64,000 nucleotides of DNA from Streptomyces hiroshimensis (GTDB lineage Bacteria > Actinomycetota > Actinomycetes > Streptomycetales > Streptomycetaceae). Under the pieces are notes generated by a model, which had not been told where the DNA came from, did not search any database, and worked only from the letters and a program-made list of their open reading frames with translations. The stretch spans positions 191,864 to 255,863 of the forward strand of contig NZ_BMUT01000007.1 of NCBI RefSeq assembly GCF_014650335.1, read 5' to 3'. Shown here one piece after another: positions 38,655 through 47,185 of this stretch; the stretch's first letter is position 1; every line of letters starts with the position of its first letter. The position numbers and the translations under genes were made by a program.

Positions 38655-40448
38655 GTGGACCGCCTGCTCCCGCTGATCGTCGTGGTGCCGCTGCTGGGAG
38701 CGGCCGTGCTGGTGGCGGCGGGGCGCCATGTGCCCCGGCCGGTGGCGGAGGCGGTCGCGGGCCTGGCCGCCGCGGCCTCCGCCGCCCTCGCCGCCGCCGC
38801 GCTCGCCGGCCCTCCGGAGGTCTCCTGGGTCGGCGCCTGGCGGCCGCAGGACGGCCACAGCGTCGGGATCGTGCTGGTCGGCGACCGTATCGGGCTGGGC
38901 CTCGCCGCGCTCACCTCGCTGCTCGTCGTCGCGGTGCTCGCCTACTCCTGGCGCTACTTCGACGAGCCGCCGCACGGCCACGGCGGCGCCTTCCCCGCCC
39001 TGGTGCTGCTCTTCCAGGGCGGCATGTGCGGCTTCGCGCTGACCGGGGACCTCTTCGACGCGTTCGTGTTCTTCGAGCTGATGGGCGTCGTCGGGTACGC
39101 CCTGACCGGCTACCGCGTCGAGGAGGCCCGGCCCGTGCAGGGCGCGCTGGTCTTCGGCTTCGTCAACTCCCTCGGCGGGTACGCCACTCTGCTCGGCATC
39201 GGCCTGCTGTACGCGCGCACGGGCGAGCTCGGCATGGCGCAGGTCGGCCGGGAACTGGATCAAGCAGCCGACGCGGCCGGGCACGGCGCGGACGCCCTGG
39301 TCGTCGCCGCGTTCGTGCTGGTGCTGACGGGGCTGCTGGTCAAGGCCGCGGCCGTGCCGTTCCACTTCTGGCTGCCGGACGCGCACGCCGTGGCGCCGAC
39401 GCCGGTGTGCATGCTGCTGTCCGGCGTCATGGTGGAGATGGGCGGCTACGGGGCCGCGCGCGTGTGGACGACCGTCTTCGGCGGGCCCGGCGGCGTCCCT
39501 GCGGCCGGGGCCCGGCGCACCCTCCTGGTCCTGGGGGTGGGGAGCGCGCTCGTCGGTGCGCTGATGTGCTGGCAGCAGCGGCACGTCAAGCGACTGCTGG
39601 CCTTCTCCACGGTGGCGCACACCGGGCTGTTCCTCACCGGCATCGCCCTGCTGACCCCGCACGGCGTCGCCGGCACCGCGCTCTACGTCCTCGGGCACGC
39701 CGGGGCGAAGGCGGCGCTGTTCGCGTGCACCGGCATCCTGCTCGACCGCCACGGCAGCGTCGACGAGTGCGAGCTGCACGGCAAGGGCCGCGGCATCCCG
39801 TTCACCGGCCTGCTCTTCGCGGCCGGCGGGCTCGCGCTCGCCGGGCTGCCGCCGTTCGGCACCAGCCTGGGCAAGGCGCTCGTGGAGGAGCGGTCCCCCT
39901 GGCTGCCCGCCCTGTTCGTGCTCGTCTCGGCGGTGACCGGCGGAGCGGTGCTGCGGGTGGCCGCGCGTGTCTTCCTCGGGGCGGGGCAGGCGGGACGTGA
40001 GGACGACGAGGGGCCGGAGACCACCGGCGGGGAGGAGGAGCCGGAGACCGGCCGCCGCGTGCGCCGCCCTCCCGTGCCCATGGTGACGGTGGCGGCGCTG
40101 CTGCTGGCCGGGGCGCTCGCCGTCGGCACGGTGCCCGCGCTCACCGGCGCCGTCTCGGCCGCGGCGGAGGCGTTCACGGACCACGCCGGCTACGCGGCGG
40201 CGGTGCTCGACGGCCGCCCCGCCGGGCGGCCGGAGGGCCCGTACGACTGGTGGACGTGGACCGGCGCGGGCCTGGGCCTGCTGTCGGCCGCGCTCGCCGT
40301 CGCCCTCGCCGCCCGGTCCGTGGGCCTGGAGTCGCGGGCCGTGCCCTGGAGCGCACCGCTGCGGCGGCTGCACTCCGGGCACGTGGGCGACTACGTGGCC
40401 TGGACGGTGGCCGGCATCGGGCTGGTCTCGCTGCTGGCCCTCTGGTGA
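38655..40448 (+). CDS. mrpD: MrpD/MnhD (ND5/NuoN-like) antiporter subunit
   Basis: A 597-residue proton-translocating antiporter-like subunit with about 14 helices. GDLFDAFVFFELMGVVGYAL carries the key membrane Glu, GLLVKAAAVPFHFWLPDAHA the conserved Lys and HFWLPDAHA motif, and LLAFSTVAHTGL the lysine-containing broken-helix region. It is the only ND5-like subunit in the operon; a large MrpA is absent. GTG start. The acidic loop around residue 450 (EDDEGPETTGGEEEPE) is cytoplasmic by the positive-inside rule or a flexible insert. Confidence 0.87.
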   Translation: MDRLLPLIVVVPLLGAAVLVAAGRHVPRPVAEAVAGLAAAASAALAAAALAGPPEVSWVGAWRPQDGHSVGIVLVGDRIGLGLAALTSLLVVAVLAYSWRYFDEPPHGHGGAFPALVLLFQGGMCGFALTGDLFDAFVFFELMGVVGYALTGYRVEEARPVQGALVFGFVNSLGGYATLLGIGLLYARTGELGMAQVGRELDQAADAAGHGADALVVAAFVLVLTGLLVKAAAVPFHFWLPDAHAVAPTPVCMLLSGVMVEMGGYGAARVWTTVFGGPGGVPAAGARRTLLVLGVGSALVGALMCWQQRHVKRLLAFSTVAHTGLFLTGIALLTPHGVAGTALYVLGHAGAKAALFACTGILLDRHGSVDECELHGKGRGIPFTGLLFAAGGLALAGLPPFGTSLGKALVEERSPWLPALFVLVSAVTGGAVLRVAARVFLGAGQAGREDDEGPETTGGEEEPETGRRVRRPPVPMVTVAALLLAGALAVGTVPALTGAVSAAAEAFTDHAGYAAAVLDGRPAGRPEGPYDWWTWTGAGLGLLSAALAVALAARSVGLESRAVPWSAPLRRLHSGHVGDYVAWTVAGIGLVSLLALW

Positions 40449-40540
40449 GCCCGGCGCCCGTGCCGGGCCGACCGGTTGCAGGTGACCGGGGCCGCGGGCA
40501 GGGTGGGAAACCGATACATACCACACCAAGGACGGACATC

Positions 40541-40864
40541 ATGCCGCGAGGTTCGAGTCCCAAGCGTGAACGGCAGTACGAGCACATCAAGGAGAGCGCC
40601 GAGGAGCGCGGGGAGAGCACCAGGCGCGCCAAGGAGATCGCCGCGCGCACCGTCAACAAGGAGCGGGCCCGGTCCGGGGAGTCGAAGACGGCGAGCAGGT
40701 CCTCGATCCAGGACATGTCCTCCTCGAAGCGGGGCGGGCAGCGCTCCCACAGCGGCTCCGAGGGCCCCACCTACGACCAGCTGTACGCCGAGGCCCAGCG
40801 CCGCAACATCCACGGCCGGTCGCGCATGAACAAGGCCGAGCTCAAGCGGAAGCTGGGGCGGTAA
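40541..40864 (+). CDS. Small basic protein with Rho-N/SAP-like C-terminus
   Basis: A 107-residue hydrophilic, Lys/Arg-rich protein. The N-terminus (KRERQYEHIKESAEERGEST) is helical and charged, and the C-terminus (LYAEAQRRNIHGRSRMNKAE, LKRKLGR) has the pattern of small Rho-N/SAP-like DNA-binding helices. Such proteins are often called 'plasmid stabilization protein' in streptomycetes, but no partitioning role is proven. AAGGACGG before the ATG. It lies 92 bp after mrpD on the same strand and is convergent with the substrate-binding-type gene. Confidence 0.75.
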   Translation: MPRGSSPKRERQYEHIKESAEERGESTRRAKEIAARTVNKERARSGESKTASRSSIQDMSSSKRGGQRSHSGSEGPTYDQLYAEAQRRNIHGRSRMNKAELKRKLGR

Positions 40865-40869
40865 GCCCG

Positions 40870-40908
40870 GACCCCGCCCGGCCGCCCCGGCAGCCGCCCT
40901 ACGGGGTC
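40870..40908. terminator. Possible bidirectional hairpin
   Basis: GACCCCG (40870-40876) pairs with CGGGGTC (40902-40908) across a long GC-rich loop, and a TCTT follows. It overlaps the end of the minus-strand gene and lies six bases after the plus-strand stop. Confidence 0.4.
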
Positions 40909-42449
40909 TTGTACAGCGGCCCGGGCCCCGGGGAGCCGCCGGGGGCCTGGATGATGGGCACCGGCTTGTTGTGCGGCCAGCCGCCGGAGGCGTCGTCGAA
41001 GCTGAGATCCCCGCTCGCGGCGGGGACCACGGCGGCGTCGTGGAGGTTGGTGAGCTGGTTGAAGACGTCCTGCACGGTCGGGGTCTCCCGGCCGGTCTGG
41101 CCGGTGACCATGCGCAGCGCCCACACGGCCGTCAGCACGGAGTCGTGGTGCATGACGGCATAGCCGTCGGTGAGCTCGGAGTCGGGGAACTTCAGGTCGC
41201 GGAAGCTCTGGAGGAAGGGCTTGAAGCCGCCGGGCGCCTCGATCCCCTTGATCCACTGCTCCGTGCTGGTCGCCGAGGCCTGCAGGATGGTGATCCTGCT
41301 GTCCTTGAGCAGCCCCATCACGTCGTTCGCCTGCTGCACGGCGCCCTGGGAGCCCGTGACGATCGTGATGGGCTTGTCGTGCCCGCACTGGCTGCGCGAG
41401 GACAGCGACCGCACGAGGTCGGCGAGGTCGCGGCCGCGGCCCGCGTAGAAGACCAGCTCCGACTTGGTCAGGCAGATGTTGTTGAAGGCGTTGAAGAACA
41501 GGCTGGGCACGCCTTCGGTGCGGGGGCCGGTGGTGCCCACGAAGGAGACGCGGCGCTTGTCGATGTAGTCGGCGAAGACGTCGTCGTACGCCTTGCGCAT
41601 GGTCCGTACGTAGTTGTCGTCCCGGCTGTCGAAGACCAGGTAGCCGCGGCGCTGTTCGGCGGGCAGCCGGTCCAGGCGCTGCCGCAGCGCCTTGGCGTAG
41701 TCGGTGTTGGACGGCGAGACCTTGAACAGGCGCTCCGAGTTGACGTTGGTCGCCGTCAGCACGGCGCCGATCGCCGGGATCTTCCGCTGGGCGAGCTCGT
41801 CGGCCGCGCTCTGCGTCTCGGGCACGCTGACGCCCATGCCGGCGACGGCCACGAGCGGGTGATCCCCGCCGGTCATGTCCGCCAGCCGTCCGACGACGGG
41901 CCGCCAGTGGAGCTGGTTCCTGCCCTCGCTGGCGAGGACCAGCTGGATCTGCGGGGTCCGCCCGTGGACGCCGGTGGCGTTGACCGCGGACAGGGACGGG
42001 CAGGCGTTGGCGCGGCACTGCGCGGCGTAGGCGCCTTCGAGGCTGCTTTTGATCTCCTCGATGGGCAGCACGCTGCTGTCGCTGGCGGTCATCGGCGTCA
42101 GCAGGCCGATCTTGACGTAGGGGACGGGGGTCGTGACGGCGACGGGCTTCTCCCACTGGTCGCGCACGCGCCGGTTCTCCGCGGCGATCTTCTCGGTGAC
42201 GTCCTTGAGCCGGGGGTCGAAGGCGTAGGCGGTCTCGTTGACCACGCCGACGCACTCGCGGTCCCTGCCGGAGCCGGCCCATACGAGGCCCGGCACGTCG
42301 TCGGCGCAGCGGTCCTCCTCGCCGCCCGTGCCCAGCAGCCAGAAGGCGCCGCCGGCGAGGAGGGCCAGGGCGAGCACGAGCGCGGCGAGCCCCGGCCACC
42401 CCTTCCACCAGGGAGGCAGCGGGTCGGCGGGGCCGGGGGTCACGGGCAT
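40899..42449 (-). CDS. Membrane-anchored periplasmic-binding-protein-like protein
   Basis: A 516-residue protein with one N-terminal membrane helix (about 19-40, LAALVLALALLAGGAFWLLG) and an outer domain of the type I periplasmic binding fold (Leu/Ile/Val-binding-like): IGLLTPMTASDSSV, HPLVAVAGMGVSVPETQSAA, IPAIGAVLTATNV, RRGYLVFDSRDDNY and TDGYAVMHHDSVLTAVWAL. No permease gene is nearby. The gene follows a P-loop ATPase gene by 45 bp, and the two appear to form a unit: an outside sensor or ligand-binding part and a cytoplasmic ATPase. Role unknown. Confidence 0.75.
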   Translation of the reverse strand: MPVTPGPADPLPPWWKGWPGLAALVLALALLAGGAFWLLGTGGEEDRCADDVPGLVWAGSGRDRECVGVVNETAYAFDPRLKDVTEKIAAENRRVRDQWEKPVAVTTPVPYVKIGLLTPMTASDSSVLPIEEIKSSLEGAYAAQCRANACPSLSAVNATGVHGRTPQIQLVLASEGRNQLHWRPVVGRLADMTGGDHPLVAVAGMGVSVPETQSAADELAQRKIPAIGAVLTATNVNSERLFKVSPSNTDYAKALRQRLDRLPAEQRRGYLVFDSRDDNYVRTMRKAYDDVFADYIDKRRVSFVGTTGPRTEGVPSLFFNAFNNICLTKSELVFYAGRGRDLADLVRSLSSRSQCGHDKPITIVTGSQGAVQQANDVMGLLKDSRITILQASATSTEQWIKGIEAPGGFKPFLQSFRDLKFPDSELTDGYAVMHHDSVLTAVWALRMVTGQTGRETPTVQDVFNQLTNLHDAAVVPAASGDLSFDDASGGWPHNKPVPIIQAPGGSPGPGPLYKTP

Positions 42450-42494
42450 GATGCGGCTCCTTGCGGACGGCGGTGGTCACGCGCCACGGCGCGC

Positions 42495-44501
42495 TCAGAT
42501 GTACTTCGCGGCCTCGTGCCTGAGCCCCACCCTGCGGGGGTCGGAGTGCATGGCCAGGCTCTGGAACATCGAGCCGATGGTGTCGTTGAGTTCGGGGCGT
42601 GCGGCGGGCAGCCGGTTGCGCGGGTCGCCCGCCAGCCACAGGGCGGCCACCAGCATGGTCAGGGCGCGGCGTTCGGCGAAGGAGCGGGGGGCCAGCTCCG
42701 CCGAGATGCGGTCCACGCGCAGCGTGGCCGTCCGCTCGGGCAGGACCGGCGTGCGCAGGGGCGCGGCCGTGACGGCGTACAGCTCGTAGAGCCAGGCGTC
42801 GGTGTCGGGCAGTTCCGTCAGGCTGCGGGCGAGGTGGTCGACGACGTCGTCGAGCTGGCCGAGGGCGAGCGCGTGGTAGCGCACGTCCAGCGGGTGGCCG
42901 TAGAGCATGTGCCAGACCTGCAGCTGTTCGTGGGCCTCGTCCCAGCGCGACCGGCTGCGGGCGAGCTCCTGCAGGAGCAGCAGGCGCAGCCACGGGTGCA
43001 GGACCGGCCTGCCGGACAGCGGGCGGGGGTGGGAGTTCTCCAGATAGCCGGAGCCGCGGCCGCCGCGGGCGCCGGCGTCCTGGGGGACGGGGTCGACGAG
43101 CCACAGCCGGGTGCCCGTCTCGCGGGCGAGGCCGTTGCGCGTGCGGAGGGTGAAGGACTCCAGCAGGTCGGCGTCCCAGGCGGCGTCGAACTCGCGGGCG
43201 GCGGAGCACACGACGAGCGCGGCGCGCTGTTCCTCGTTCATGCCGTCCAGGAGGTCGCGCAGGATGACGCGGTCGAGCGGCGGGGCCTCGGAGTCGTCGC
43301 CGGCGGAGGGGACGGGGGTGGCGAGGATGCCGCGCAGCAGCACCTCGGCGTCCCCGCGGCCGGGGATGCGCGCTGCCGCCTCCAGCAGCCGGCCGGCGCT
43401 CCAGGCGTGACCGCGCGTCAGCCGGTGGGCCAGCGGCGGCGCTTCGGGCAGGCGGTCGGCGATGCCGGCACCGAGCTGGGAGACCTCGGCCGCGGTGAGG
43501 TCGCGCAACTGGACGCAGTACCAGTGCCAGGAGGCGTCGGGGGGAGGGTCGGGGACGGACCGTTCCCAGTCGGCGTGGGAGGCCTGCTCCGGCGAGCGGA
43601 TCCACACCCCGGCCGGCCCGCGGGCGAAGGGGCCGGGGATCCTTCCGGTGTCGGAGGCGGTGGCGACGGCCAGCAGCGGGTCGGGGACGCCGCTCTCGTC
43701 GCGCAGCCGCACCAGCAGGTCGAGGAAGTCCCGGCCGCCCTCGGCGTCGACGTTGTCGAGGAGCACCACGCAGTTGCGGTCGCGGCGGCGGCGTGCGTAC
43801 TCGCCGCGCAGGTCGGCGAGGAAGGCCTCGCACAGGCGCCGGTCCACGGCGGCCCGGTCGACGTCGGTCCGGCTCTTGCTGAGCCGGTTGAGGGCGACGA
43901 GTTCGTCCACCGGGGTGTGCGGGCCCGCGTACCAGGAGAAGCCGGTGCGCCGGGCGATGCCCAGCGGCAGCCGCGGTGGGCGGCGGATGAGCCCGGCAAG
44001 CAGGCCGATGCCGGGGATCTGCAGGAGGTTGAGGTCCTGGAGGAGGCCGGCGACGTCCGCGGCACGGTCGGCCGCCGCATTGTTCTCGTGGGCGTCCTGC
44101 AGGGCGTGGCGCAGCTGGTGGCCGGCCCGCCGGGAGTCGTTGGCGTCCAGCGAGAGCCCGGGGTCGACGACGAGCAGGCCCAGGGTGAGGCGGGGGAAGA
44201 GCAGGGAGGGCTGGCGGGCGAAGCGGTGCGAGAGCCCGTAGGCGAGGCGGCCCGCGACCTCGTGCGGCCTGCGCGGCCCGGCGGAGGCGAAGTCGTAGAA
44301 GGCGTGCGGGCGGTGGGAGCCGAGATAGCCGAGCCAGGCCAGCGCTGCGGTCCGCCCGCTGCCGCGGGTGCCGACGAGCACCACCACCGGCAGTCCGCGC
44401 CCGCCCCGCCCCGCGCGGCCGTCCTGGACCTTGGTGCGGCATTCCTGGTAGAGCGCCTCGATGCCCTCGATCCCCAAGGGCCGTCTCACAGGCTCCGGCA
44501 C
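42495..44501 (-). CDS. P-loop ATPase (STAND-like) with an Arg-type Walker A
   Basis: A 668-residue cytoplasmic protein with an N-terminal nucleotide-binding loop VVVLVGTRGSGRTAALAWLG (about 38-57), where Arg takes the place of the usual Lys, and a likely Walker B RNCVVLLDNVD (about 245-255). The rest is helical with no recognised catalytic motif and no DNA-binding domain. It lies directly upstream of the membrane-anchored binding-protein gene, on the same strand. GTG start with GGGGGCTGAG upstream; a GTG at 44489 is an alternative. A signalling or assembly ATPase is the best guess; I do not know the family's function. Confidence 0.7.
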   Translation of the reverse strand: MPEPVRRPLGIEGIEALYQECRTKVQDGRAGRGGRGLPVVVLVGTRGSGRTAALAWLGYLGSHRPHAFYDFASAGPRRPHEVAGRLAYGLSHRFARQPSLLFPRLTLGLLVVDPGLSLDANDSRRAGHQLRHALQDAHENNAAADRAADVAGLLQDLNLLQIPGIGLLAGLIRRPPRLPLGIARRTGFSWYAGPHTPVDELVALNRLSKSRTDVDRAAVDRRLCEAFLADLRGEYARRRRDRNCVVLLDNVDAEGGRDFLDLLVRLRDESGVPDPLLAVATASDTGRIPGPFARGPAGVWIRSPEQASHADWERSVPDPPPDASWHWYCVQLRDLTAAEVSQLGAGIADRLPEAPPLAHRLTRGHAWSAGRLLEAAARIPGRGDAEVLLRGILATPVPSAGDDSEAPPLDRVILRDLLDGMNEEQRAALVVCSAAREFDAAWDADLLESFTLRTRNGLARETGTRLWLVDPVPQDAGARGGRGSGYLENSHPRPLSGRPVLHPWLRLLLLQELARSRSRWDEAHEQLQVWHMLYGHPLDVRYHALALGQLDDVVDHLARSLTELPDTDAWLYELYAVTAAPLRTPVLPERTATLRVDRISAELAPRSFAERRALTMLVAALWLAGDPRNRLPAARPELNDTIGSMFQSLAMHSDPRRVGLRHEAAKYI

Positions 44502-44616
44502 GTCACTCAGCCCCCCTCGGGTCGGCGCGTGTCACCACCGACCGTGCTGAAAATGCTGCCACGCGGGTGCCGTTCGCGGGAGCGTTCAGTCGCAACTGAT
44601 AAGGGGGACCGGTGGT

Positions 44617-44643
44617 CCGGCGCCCCCCGGGCGGGGGCGCCGG
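44617..44643 (-). terminator. Hairpin terminator of the permease gene
   Basis: Perfect 11-bp arms CCGGCGCCCCC (44617-44627) and GGGGGCGCCGG (44633-44643) with a five-base loop, starting four bases after the permease stop on the minus strand. Confidence 0.85.
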
Positions 44644-44647
44644 TCCG

Positions 44648-46087
44648 TCAGCGGCGTGCGGTGGTCTTCGCGGTGTCCTCGGCGGTCGCCGCGGGGGCCG
44701 TGCCGGCCCGGCGGCGCCGTGCGAGCGGATATCCCAGACCCAGCAGGACGAACCAGACGGCGATGACGTAGAGGGCCACGCGGGTGTCGGAGTCCCAGAC
44801 GACCAGGACGGTCACGAAGGCGAAGGCCGCGAGCGCGATCCAGTTGGTGTACGGGGCGCCGGGCATGCGGTAGGAGGAGGCGGCCGCCCGGCCCTCCGCC
44901 ACGGCCCGGCGGTAGCGCAGGTGCGTCACGAGGATGATGCTCCACACCGTGATGGCGCCGCCGGTGGAGACCGCCGTGATGTAGGCGAACGCGTGCTCCG
45001 GGTCGATGGCGTTGATGAGCACGCCCAGGGCCATGACCACCGCCGAGATGACGACCGCGGTGGCGGGCACGCCGCGCTTGCTGAGCCGGCCGAGGGCCGC
45101 GGGGCCGTGCCCGTTCAGCCCGGCGGTGCGCAGCATGCGGGCCGTGGCGTACAGCCCGCCGGCGTTGCAGGAGGACAGCGCCGAGGTGAGGACGACGAAG
45201 TTGACGATGCCGGCCGCGGCCGGGATGCCGATCTTGGTGAAGGCGGCGACGAACGGGCTCGTGCCGGGCTGGAACTCCTGCCAGCTGACGACCGAGAGGA
45301 TGACGAAGAGGGCGCCGAGGTAGAACAGGCCGAAGCGCAGCGGCAGGCTGTTGATGGCGCGCGGGATGTTCTTCTCGGGGTCCTTGGTCTCGCCCGCGGT
45401 CACGCCGACGAGTTCGACACCGAGGTAGGCGAAGAGCACGATCTGCAGGGTCATCAGGGAGTTCCACACGCCGTGCGGGGCGACTCCGCCGTCCGCCCAG
45501 AGGTGGCTGACGGACGCGGTGTCGCCGGCGTCGCCGAAGCCGATGATGAGCACGCCGAGGCCGATGAGGATCATGCCGACGATGGCGGTGACCTTGATGA
45601 TCGCGAACCAGAACTCCAGCTCGCCGAAGATCTTCACCGAGATCAGGTTGGCGCAGGCGAGCACCACGAGGGAGATCAGCGCGGTCTTCCACTGGTCGAA
45701 GCCCGGGTACCAGTAGTTGACGTACTGCCCGGCCGCGGTGATCTCGGCCATGCCGGTGGTGACCCACATGATCCAGTACGTCCAGGCGGTGGCGTACCCC
45801 CAGAACGGGCCGAGGAAGCGGTGGGCGTAGTCGGCGAAGCTGCCGGAGACCGGGTTGTGGGTGAGCAGCTCGCCCAGGGCCCGCATGACGAGGAAGAGCA
45901 CGGCGCCGGCGGCGGCGTACCAGATGATGAGGCTGGGGCCGGCCTGCGATATGGCGGTGCCGGCGCCGAGGAAGAGGCCGGTGCCGATGGTGCCGCCGAT
46001 GGCGATCATCTGCATCTGCCGGGAGCCCAGGGTGCGTTTGTACCCCTCGGTGCCGGCGCCCGGGTCCCCCGTGGTTCGCGAGCTCAC
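44648..46087 (-). CDS. Amino acid permease (AAT/APC family)
   Basis: A 479-residue secondary transporter with 12 predicted helices. GYKRTLGSRQMQMIAIGGTI and GTGLFLGAGTAISQAGPSLI are the APC-family helix 1 signature, and YLGVELVGVTAGETKDPEKN, IPRAIN the consensus after helix 6. It is closest in pattern to GabP/CycA/AnsP-type proton symporters for GABA, D-alanine/glycine or asparagine; the exact substrate cannot be told. GTG start. An 18-bp direct repeat lies upstream (46103-46139) and a strong terminator downstream, so it is probably transcribed alone. Confidence 0.9.
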   Translation of the reverse strand: MSSRTTGDPGAGTEGYKRTLGSRQMQMIAIGGTIGTGLFLGAGTAISQAGPSLIIWYAAAGAVLFLVMRALGELLTHNPVSGSFADYAHRFLGPFWGYATAWTYWIMWVTTGMAEITAAGQYVNYWYPGFDQWKTALISLVVLACANLISVKIFGELEFWFAIIKVTAIVGMILIGLGVLIIGFGDAGDTASVSHLWADGGVAPHGVWNSLMTLQIVLFAYLGVELVGVTAGETKDPEKNIPRAINSLPLRFGLFYLGALFVILSVVSWQEFQPGTSPFVAAFTKIGIPAAAGIVNFVVLTSALSSCNAGGLYATARMLRTAGLNGHGPAALGRLSKRGVPATAVVISAVVMALGVLINAIDPEHAFAYITAVSTGGAITVWSIILVTHLRYRRAVAEGRAAASSYRMPGAPYTNWIALAAFAFVTVLVVWDSDTRVALYVIAVWFVLLGLGYPLARRRRAGTAPAATAEDTAKTTARR

Positions 46088-46102
46088 TGTCGTGAGGTCC
46101 TC

Positions 46103-46139
46103 TCTGTCTGCCAGTAATGATCTGTCTGCCGGTCAATGA
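46103..46139 (-). promoter_or_regulatory. Tandem direct repeat upstream of the permease
   Basis: Two near-identical units, TCTGTCTGCCAGTAATGA (46103-46120) and TCTGTCTGCCGGTCAATGA (46121-46139), lie 16 bp before the permease start. Read on the minus strand the second unit contains TTGACC, a possible -35 box. They could be operator half-sites for a nutrient regulator. Confidence 0.45.
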
Positions 46140-46219
46140 ACCGTCAGTACAAGATCCCTCAGGAGCGCCGTCGTGACCAGCATGTTCACCGGCTTGTTCC
46201 AGAAGCGGCCTGCCCTGTT

Positions 46220-47185
46220 CTAGAAGTAGCCTTCGCGCTTGCGGTCCTCCATGGCGGCTTCGGAGAGTTTGTCGTCGGCTCTGGTGGCGCCGCGTTCGGT
46301 GAGGCGGGAGGCGGTGATCTCGGTGATGACCTCCTCGATGGTGGCGGCGTGGGAGTCGACGGCGCCGGTGCAGGACATGTCGCCGACCGTGCGGTAGCGC
46401 ACGGTGCGTATCCGGCTCTCCTCGCCGTCGCGGGGCCCGCCCCAGGCGCCGGGGGCCAGCCACATGCCGTCGCGGGCGAAGACCTCGCGCCGGTGGGCGA
46501 AGTAGATGGCGGGCAGCTCGATCTTCTCGCGGGCGATGTACTGCCAGACGTCGAGCTCGGTGAAGTTCGACAGGGGGAAGACGCGCACGTGCTCGCCCGG
46601 GGCGTGGCGGCCGTTGTACAGGTGCCACAGTTCGGGGCGCTGGCGGCGCGGGTCCCAGCCGCCGAACTCGTCGCGCAGGGAGAACACCCGTTCCTTGGCG
46701 CGGGCCTTCTCCTCGTCGCGGCGGCCCCCGCCGAAGACCGCGTCGAAACGGTGACCGGCGATGGCATCCAGGAGAGGGACGGTCTGCAGGGGATTACGGG
46801 TGCCGTCGGGGCGCTCGCGGACCCGCCCGGTGTCGATGGCCTCCTGCACGGAGGCGACATGCAGGCGCAGCCCGTGCTCGGCGACCGTACGGTCACGGTA
46901 GGCCAGGACCTCGGGGAAGTTGTGCCCGGTGTCCACGTGCAGCAGCGCGAACGGCAACGGCGCGGGAGCGAAGGCCTTCAGCGCCAGGTGCAGCATCACG
47001 ATCGAGTCCTTGCCCCCGGAGAACAGCAGCACCGGCCGCTCGAACTCCCCCGCCACCTCACGGAAGACGTGCACCGCCTCCGACTCCAGCACCTCCAGGT
47101 GCGCGAGCACCCGCGGCACGTCGTTCGCACATGTGTCCCCGGAGGGGCTCTGCGGCTCCATGCCGTCCATCCTGCCCACGGTCAC
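46220..47185 (-). CDS. cysD: CysD-like sulfate adenylyltransferase small subunit (orphan)
   Basis: About 321 residues of the PP-loop ATP pyrophosphatase family, CysD type: LLFSGGKDS (about 53-61) is the PP motif, followed by HVDTGHNFPEV and the conserved GGRRDEEKARAKER and EHVRVFPLSNFTELDVW segments. CysD with the GTPase CysN makes APS from sulfate and ATP. No cysN, cysC or cysH is visible within this window, so it either works with a distant CysN or does other chemistry. The GTG at 47185 overlaps the channel gene stop (GTGA), which favours it; ATGs at 47170 and 47161 are alternatives. Confidence 0.85.
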   Translation of the reverse strand: MTVGRMDGMEPQSPSGDTCANDVPRVLAHLEVLESEAVHVFREVAGEFERPVLLFSGGKDSIVMLHLALKAFAPAPLPFALLHVDTGHNFPEVLAYRDRTVAEHGLRLHVASVQEAIDTGRVRERPDGTRNPLQTVPLLDAIAGHRFDAVFGGGRRDEEKARAKERVFSLRDEFGGWDPRRQRPELWHLYNGRHAPGEHVRVFPLSNFTELDVWQYIAREKIELPAIYFAHRREVFARDGMWLAPGAWGGPRDGEESRIRTVRYRTVGDMSCTGAVDSHAATIEEVITEITASRLTERGATRADDKLSEAAMEDRKREGYF

